From Prolixibacteraceae bacterium (lineage in GTDB: Bacteria; Bacteroidota; Bacteroidia; Bacteroidales; Prolixibacteraceae): a DNA stretch of 37,735 bases. Location of the stretch: NCBI GenBank assembly GCA_003506435.1, contig DOAQ01000029.1, positions 1-37,735 of the forward strand. The letters are read 5' to 3'. Made by a program: the position numbers and the translations under genes. The notes below the pieces were generated by a model that ran no database searches, was not told where the DNA came from, and saw nothing but the letters and a program-made list of their open reading frames with translations. Below are positions 34,830 to 37,735 of this stretch, in pieces. Within the stretch, counting starts at the first letter, position 1; every line of letters begins with the position of its first letter.

Positions 34830-35135
34830 ATGAACAAATTATTACAGCAAATTGAGTTGATTGAACGGATTGACCAATTAATTCGACTCAGGGCAACGGG
34901 AACGCCAAAAGCTCTGGCTCAACGATTGAGTGTGTCCGAAGCATCCCTTTATCGATTGATTGATACCATGAAAGAAATGGGGGCTCCGGTTGAATTTTGC
35001 ATTCGTCATCAAAGCTATGTTTATTCCAACGATGTGAATTTTATGTGTGGTTTTTTCCTGAAAGAATTATCATATCGAGAAGCACAAAAAGTAAACGGCG
35101 GATTTCAAAATTTAGCGTACTTGGTAAATTTTTAG
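34830..35135 (+). CDS. Small helix-turn-helix protein ending in a double-glycine leader-like motif
   Basis: A 101-residue protein with two parts. Residues about 5-55 are a winged helix-turn-helix type DNA-binding domain (GTPKALAQRLSVSEASLYRL, then IDTMKEMGAPVEF). Residues 75-91, FFLKELSYREAQKVNGG, match the consensus of double-glycine leaders (LSxxE-hydrophobic-xx-V/I-x-GG), which C39 peptidases recognise. After GG only ten residues remain, FQNLAYLVNF. The gene lies 23 bases behind the exporter gene and before two double-glycine peptide genes. A degraded paralogue at 36479-36716 keeps the same ending (ELSHSEAKQINGG, then FDSLARRINF). Sequence shows an HTH domain and a leader-like end in one protein; that it is cleaved, or that the tail is a signal peptide, is inference. 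A plain transcription regulator of the peptide genes is the alternative. Confidence 0.8.
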   Translation: MNKLLQQIELIERIDQLIRLRATGTPKALAQRLSVSEASLYRLIDTMKEMGAPVEFCIRHQSYVYSNDVNFMCGFFLKELSYREAQKVNGGFQNLAYLVNF

Positions 35136-35148
35136 GTTTATTTTTTCC

Positions 35149-35169
35149 CACTCTCAAAATTTGAGAGTG
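35149..35169. promoter_or_regulatory. Perfect palindrome after the HTH/double-glycine gene (candidate operator)
   Basis: CACTCTCAAA and TTTGAGAGTG flank a single A; the 10-base arms are perfectly complementary. It lies 14 bases behind the HTH/double-glycine stop and about 100 bases upstream of the first peptide gene. Neither strand has a T run after the stem, so it is not a standard terminator. A copy of its core, CTCAAA-N-TTTGAG, occurs in the same position behind the decayed paralogue (36733-36745). The likely meaning is a binding site for a dimeric regulator controlling the peptide genes, or an RNA hairpin. Confidence 0.6.
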
Positions 35170-35272
35170 AGGCAAGTTAATTTAGCTCATGAGTTTCGTG
35201 CACAAAAACTTAGGCGGTTACCGAAAAGCCTGTGAAAACAGAGTAGGAAAAATAAACTAATACATTATTATC

Positions 35273-35437
35273 ATGAACGAATTGAATAAAAATGAATTGA
35301 TGGAAGTTGATGGTGGATTAATTCTGGCATCATCAACTTTAAAAAAGTTTGGAATTGCAGGCATTGCTGTATGGGTAATGGAGAATTGGGCTGATATTAA
35401 AGCGGGAGCCATTGATGGTTGGAATGAAAATCATTAA
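35273..35437 (+). CDS. Double-glycine leader peptide 1 (short gene missed by ORF calling)
   Basis: A 54-residue peptide. The leader MNELNKNELMEVDGG (residues 1-15) has the Leu, Glu, hydrophobic-x-x-Val-x-GG spacing of C39 substrates. The mature part would be 39 residues, starting LILASSTLKKFGIAGIAVW and ending ADIKAGAIDGWNENH. It has a hydrophobic middle, no cysteine, and a C-terminal GxxDGW-type end seen in Bacteroidota double-glycine peptides as I recall. It lies 12 bases before peptide 2 and both precede a terminator. It could be an antimicrobial peptide or a signal. The function is unknown, but its export by the adjacent transporter is well supported by the leader. Confidence 0.8.
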   Translation: MNELNKNELMEVDGGLILASSTLKKFGIAGIAVWVMENWADIKAGAIDGWNENH

Positions 35438-35449
35438 AATTAAGAAAGA

Positions 35450-35641
35450 ATGAAAGTTAAATTATTATCGAAGGATGAATTGCGTCTCATTAATGGAGGA
35501 GCACCTTCAAAAGATACATCATTAGCATATGATCTTTTTTGGGGAATCAGTTGGGTTTTCCGTGAAGTATGCGAAGGTGTTGATGGTTTTATTAGCACTT
35601 GTGCTGAATTACCACCAGGATCGCAGATCCGGGGACATTAG
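35450..35641 (+). CDS. Double-glycine leader peptide 2
   Basis: A 63-residue peptide with leader MKVKLLSKDELRLINGG (1-17), a textbook LSxxELxxIxGG double-glycine leader. The mature part is 46 residues, starting APSKDTSLAYDLFWGISWV and containing two cysteines ten residues apart (C at about 41 and 51) that could form one disulphide. It carries the short EGVDGFIS segment, reminiscent of the GAIDGW end of peptide 1. Residues SWVFREV suggest an amphipathic helix. It is a likely two-peptide partner of peptide 1, given the 12-base spacing and shared terminator. Bacteriocin, pheromone and other roles are all possible. Confidence 0.85.
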   Translation: MKVKLLSKDELRLINGGAPSKDTSLAYDLFWGISWVFREVCEGVDGFISTCAELPPGSQIRGH

Positions 35642-35648
35642 GCGATGA

Positions 35649-35689
35649 TTAAAGAGGCTGTCTTCTATTTTGTAAGACAACCTCTTTAA
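35649..35689 (+). terminator. Intrinsic terminator behind the peptide genes
   Basis: Arms TTAAAGAGGCTGTCTT (35649-35664) and AAGACAACCTCTTTAA (35674-35689) pair over 16 positions with one mismatch around a nine-base loop, beginning seven bases after the stop of peptide 2. The right end TTTAATTTG gives the short T-rich tail. This closes the exporter/peptide operon, so the following membrane-protein genes are probably separate. Confidence 0.85.
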
Positions 35690-35832
35690 TTTGTCAAAGA
35701 TTATTCTTGGTAATAGATATCTTAAGGATGGTTTTTTAGAATAACAGAGAGAAAAGCAATAAAAAATATTGTGAGTTTAATACTGATTTTTTTTGTGATC
35801 GTATTGCAGCACAACGGGAGTCAATCTTAAAA

Positions 35833-36318
35833 ATGAATATAGTGATTAAAATAATTAAGATACTTAAAAAAGCAAATGTTATCTCATTTATATTTAGTGG
35901 TCTTTTTTTTATGATTATAATTCCAATGATCTTCTCTTTCATTATACCTGAAGATTCATATATGAATCCAGTCATTGAATCGATGAAGGAAGATGGATTA
36001 TCAATACTTTTTTTATTTGGAGTGGTTCTTGCTCCATTTTTTGAGACATTAATCTTTCAATTTTTACCCTATGTGTTTGCAAATGCATTTTTAAAACGTA
36101 AAATAAAGTTCTATTTTTATATTGTTTCTGCATCTTTGTTTTTTGGTGTAATGCATTTTTATAATCTTTATTATTTTTTAGTCGGAACCTCAGTTGGGGT
36201 TGTTTTATCTTTTTATTTCTATGTCTCTAAATTGCGAGGGGCAAGCGGAGTAATTCTTGTATATATAATACACGCAATAAATAATCTATTGGCGTTATTA
36301 ATATCAATCAAATGGTAA
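35833..36318 (+). CDS. CPBP-like small membrane protein with altered motif 1 (possible immunity protein)
   Basis: A 161-residue, four- to five-helix membrane protein related to CPBP (Abi/CAAX-type) intramembrane proteases. Motif 2 FxxxH appears as FFGVMHFYN with His108, and motif 3 as IHAINN with His147 and Asn150/151. Motif 1, normally EExxxR, reads ETLIFQ (residues 71-76): the first Glu is kept, the second is Thr and the Arg is Gln. Family members without complete motifs are often called immunity proteins in bacteriocin loci. The position after two double-glycine peptides supports self-protection, but the enzyme activity is doubtful. Its stop overlaps the start of the next small gene (ATGGTAA), showing coupling. 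It has low GC and short Asn/Ile/Phe-rich segments, unlike the glycan genes to the left. Confidence 0.8.
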   Translation: MNIVIKIIKILKKANVISFIFSGLFFMIIIPMIFSFIIPEDSYMNPVIESMKEDGLSILFLFGVVLAPFFETLIFQFLPYVFANAFLKRKIKFYFYIVSASLFFGVMHFYNLYYFLVGTSVGVVLSFYFYVSKLRGASGVILVYIIHAINNLLALLISIKW

Positions 36319-36494
36319 TAATTATTTTAAAAGCTTTAAGAGCTATTTTCTTCCTATTTGTGATGCTATTTGTGGTTAACAAATCGCTTATTTTTTTTAG
36401 AATAAAAACAAATGATTATATAAGTATTTCTATTTGGATATATCTTATTCTTTTTGCATTTTTTTTTATTTTTTATCATCAAAGGGGTAAATGA
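36312..36494 (+). CDS. Small membrane protein coupled to the CPBP-like gene
   Basis: A 60-residue very hydrophobic protein with two predicted membrane helices (ALRAIFFLFVMLFVVNKSL and ISIWIYLILFAFFFIFY) and a short basic end (HQRGK). Its ATG overlaps the CPBP-like stop codon by four bases shared as ATGGTAA, so it is probably translated by re-initiation. I know no family for it. It may assist immunity or be a membrane-active peptide. The end of the gene runs into the decayed HTH/double-glycine sequence, so its C-terminus may have been changed by the rearrangement. Confidence 0.6.
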   Translation: MVIIILKALRAIFFLFVMLFVVNKSLIFFRIKTNDYISISIWIYLILFAFFFIFYHQRGK

Positions 36495-36716
36495 CTTTGC
36501 CCGGAACATGAATATTTCGAAAGCTTCATTATATCGGCTTCTGGATGCCATGAAGGAGCTTGGTGTTCCCATCGAATATGGTATTGTGAAGCAGAGTTTG
36601 TTTATGCCGACCAGGTTGACTTCTTATGTGGCTTTTACTTTAGAGAATTAAGTCACAGCGAAGCCAAACAAATTAATGGAGGTTTTGATAGTCTTGCCCG
36701 TCGTATAAATTTTTAG
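36479..36716 (+). pseudogene. Decayed copy of the HTH/double-glycine gene (N-terminal loss plus frameshift)
   Basis: The reading frame from about 36479 gives IKGVNDFARNMNISKASLYR then LLDAMKELGVPIEYGIVKQS, which aligns with residues 23-62 of the intact protein at 34830-35135. At about 36594-36602 (agtttgttt) the frame shifts, and the rest is encoded one frame over: FVYADQVDFLCGFYFREL, then SHSEAKQINGG and the tail FDSLARRINF ending at 36716. Adding one T in the short T run would restore the gene there. The first 22 or so residues of the HTH protein are absent, replaced by the end of the small membrane-protein gene. Two lesions make a true pseudogene likely; a sequencing error alone cannot explain the lost N-terminus. 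Confidence 0.8.
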
Positions 36717-36730
36717 AAAAATCTTTCTCC

Positions 36731-36747
36731 GTCTCAAATTTTGAGGC
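36731..36747. promoter_or_regulatory. Second copy of the CTCAAA-N-TTTGAG palindrome
   Basis: GTCTCAAA and TTTGAGGC flank a single T, complementary except one T/G pair that would be a wobble in RNA. The core CTCAAA-T-TTTGAG equals that of the palindrome at 35149-35169 apart from the central base. It lies 14 bases after the end of the decayed HTH/double-glycine gene, the same distance as in the intact copy, and 65 bases upstream of the second CPBP gene, which it could control. Confidence 0.55.
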
Positions 36748-36812
36748 TGGGCTATTGTAAACTTAGATATAAGTTGGTTTTACATACAAGAATAAATCTC
36801 TATCTCATCACC

Positions 36813-37703
36813 ATGTCAACAAAAAATAATCTTTCTTCAGAAATGCCTGTATGGGCAAGAATAGCAACAATTATTATTGCTTTTACAATGTTGGCTGGGA
36901 TTTTTCATGTTTTTGGGGCGTTAATCGCAGGAATAGACCTTATGAATTTGCAATTTATAAATTTGTTGACACTTGACCAGTTAATTGTTCTTCAGGTATC
37001 AGGTCTATTTGCCTGTCTAATCATTACTTATCTTTACAGAAAATATATTGATTGTCAATCTCTTTTTTCTTTAGGTTTTGCATTGCAAGGATATTACAAA
37101 GACTTGCTAATCGGGTTTATTATTGCATTGTCAGTTTTGGGAACTGGCACTTTAATTCTGATCGGAACCGGCAATGTTCATATATCCGGAATACAATTTG
37201 ATTTCCGATTCATCCTAAAAAGTTTTTTTCTTTATCTTATTGTTTCTTTGACGGAGGAGCTGCTCATACGCGGTTATATCTTAAATAATCTGATGTCATC
37301 CATAAATAAGTATTGGGCGCTCATAATTAGTTCTCTGATATTTTGTTCCATGCATTTTCTGAATTCAAACCTTTCTTTTTTTGGAATACTGAACTTATTT
37401 CTGGCAGGAATAATGCTTGGCTCAAGCTATATTTTTATAAAAAATCTTTGGTTTCCCATCAGTTTACACCTGTTTTGGAATTTTATACAAGGACCTGTTT
37501 TGGGATATAATGTAAGTGGGCATCGGTTAGGTTCTTTTATTGAACTTGGTATGGAACAAAAGAATATAATGAATGGCGGAAACTTTGGATTCGAAGGTTC
37601 CGTTATTTGTTCTCTTTTAAGTGTTTTGTCAATTATTTTTCTTATTGGGTATTATAGAAAAAAGACTACGGATATTTATTGTTATGAGAAAACTTCCCAA
37701 TAG
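36813..37703 (+). CDS. CPBP-family intramembrane metalloprotease
   Basis: A 296-residue integral membrane protein with about eight helices and all CPBP motifs: EELLIR at residues 148-153 (SLTEELLIRGYIL), FCSMH at 177-181 followed by LNSN, and HLFWNF at 219-224. The motifs supply the Glu and His ligands of the zinc/catalytic site of CAAX-protease-like enzymes. The frame starts at 36741, but the ATG at 36813 is preferred: it lies beyond the palindrome at 36731-36747 and yields a normal family N-terminus. In bacteriocin and peptide-signalling loci such proteins can give immunity or process peptides. Here the leader peptides are already served by the C39 domain, so an immunity or second processing role is open. 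It has no gene after it within the window. Confidence 0.9.
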   Translation: MSTKNNLSSEMPVWARIATIIIAFTMLAGIFHVFGALIAGIDLMNLQFINLLTLDQLIVLQVSGLFACLIITYLYRKYIDCQSLFSLGFALQGYYKDLLIGFIIALSVLGTGTLILIGTGNVHISGIQFDFRFILKSFFLYLIVSLTEELLIRGYILNNLMSSINKYWALIISSLIFCSMHFLNSNLSFFGILNLFLAGIMLGSSYIFIKNLWFPISLHLFWNFIQGPVLGYNVSGHRLGSFIELGMEQKNIMNGGNFGFEGSVICSLLSVLSIIFLIGYYRKKTTDIYCYEKTSQ

Positions 37704-37735
37704 GGATAATTAACCCAAATTACGCGATAGGAATT

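Noticed and set aside
35740..35832. Hydrophobic short frame ending before the CPBP-like gene
   Set aside because: No ATG in frame; only a weak GTG, and no leader or homology signal, so not reported as a gene.

Overview
The window looks like a chromosomal segment of a carbohydrate-degrading member of the Bacteroidota, possibly order Marinilabiliales (order-level guess only). The evidence is a SusC/SusD pair, a FecR/ECF-sigma pair, type IX secretion C-terminal domains, an HU-HIG type DNA-binding protein and TAnnTTTG-like promoter elements. All genes from base 1 to about 29,920 lie on the minus strand. From 30,100 to the end everything is on the plus strand.

Region A (1-7256, minus) holds a truncated and a complete copy of a DUF5009-type membrane acyltransferase. 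Between them are a GTG-started heparinase II/III-like polysaccharide lyase, a class C beta-lactamase-like serine hydrolase, an unrecognised secreted protein and a VCBS/FG-GAP repeat protein. Region B (7257-7858) is a small HU-type gene followed directly by a 22-bp-period repeat array whose units can fold into tetraloop hairpins.

Region C (7951-24179, minus) is a polysaccharide utilisation locus. Read in the direction of transcription it is: ECF sigma (TTG start), FecR anti-sigma, SusC with STN signalling domain, SusD, a DUF5018-like protein, a DUF4466-like lipoprotein, and two large paralogous secreted beta-helix proteins. The paralogues carry shuffled Calx-beta/CBM6/LamG modules and T9SS tails, with a 144-bp inverted-repeat element between them. 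The likely logic is that SusC senses its ligand, FecR relays the signal and the sigma factor switches on the locus.

Region D (24543-29920, minus) is a tight five-gene catabolic operon: URO-D-like protein, ROK sugar kinase, Gfo/Idh/MocA oxidoreductase, DUF1080 protein and TIM-barrel epimerase. It is divergent from an AraC-type regulator with a cupin-like sensor (30100-30981). The Gfo/DUF1080/TIM set suggests oxidative (3-keto) glycoside breakdown.

Region E (31484-37703, plus) is the most unusual part. It is a double-glycine peptide secretion locus: an HlyD adaptor, a C39-peptidase ABC exporter, a small helix-turn-helix protein that itself ends in a double-glycine leader-like motif plus a ten-residue tail, and two small double-glycine peptides, one of them missed by ORF calling. 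A terminator follows, then a CPBP-like membrane protein coupled to a small membrane protein, a decayed second copy of the HTH/double-glycine gene, and a canonical CPBP protease. Both HTH/double-glycine copies are followed by the same short palindrome, CTCAAA-A/T-TTTGAG. I propose a peptide-signalling or bacteriocin system in which the regulator may be an exporter substrate.
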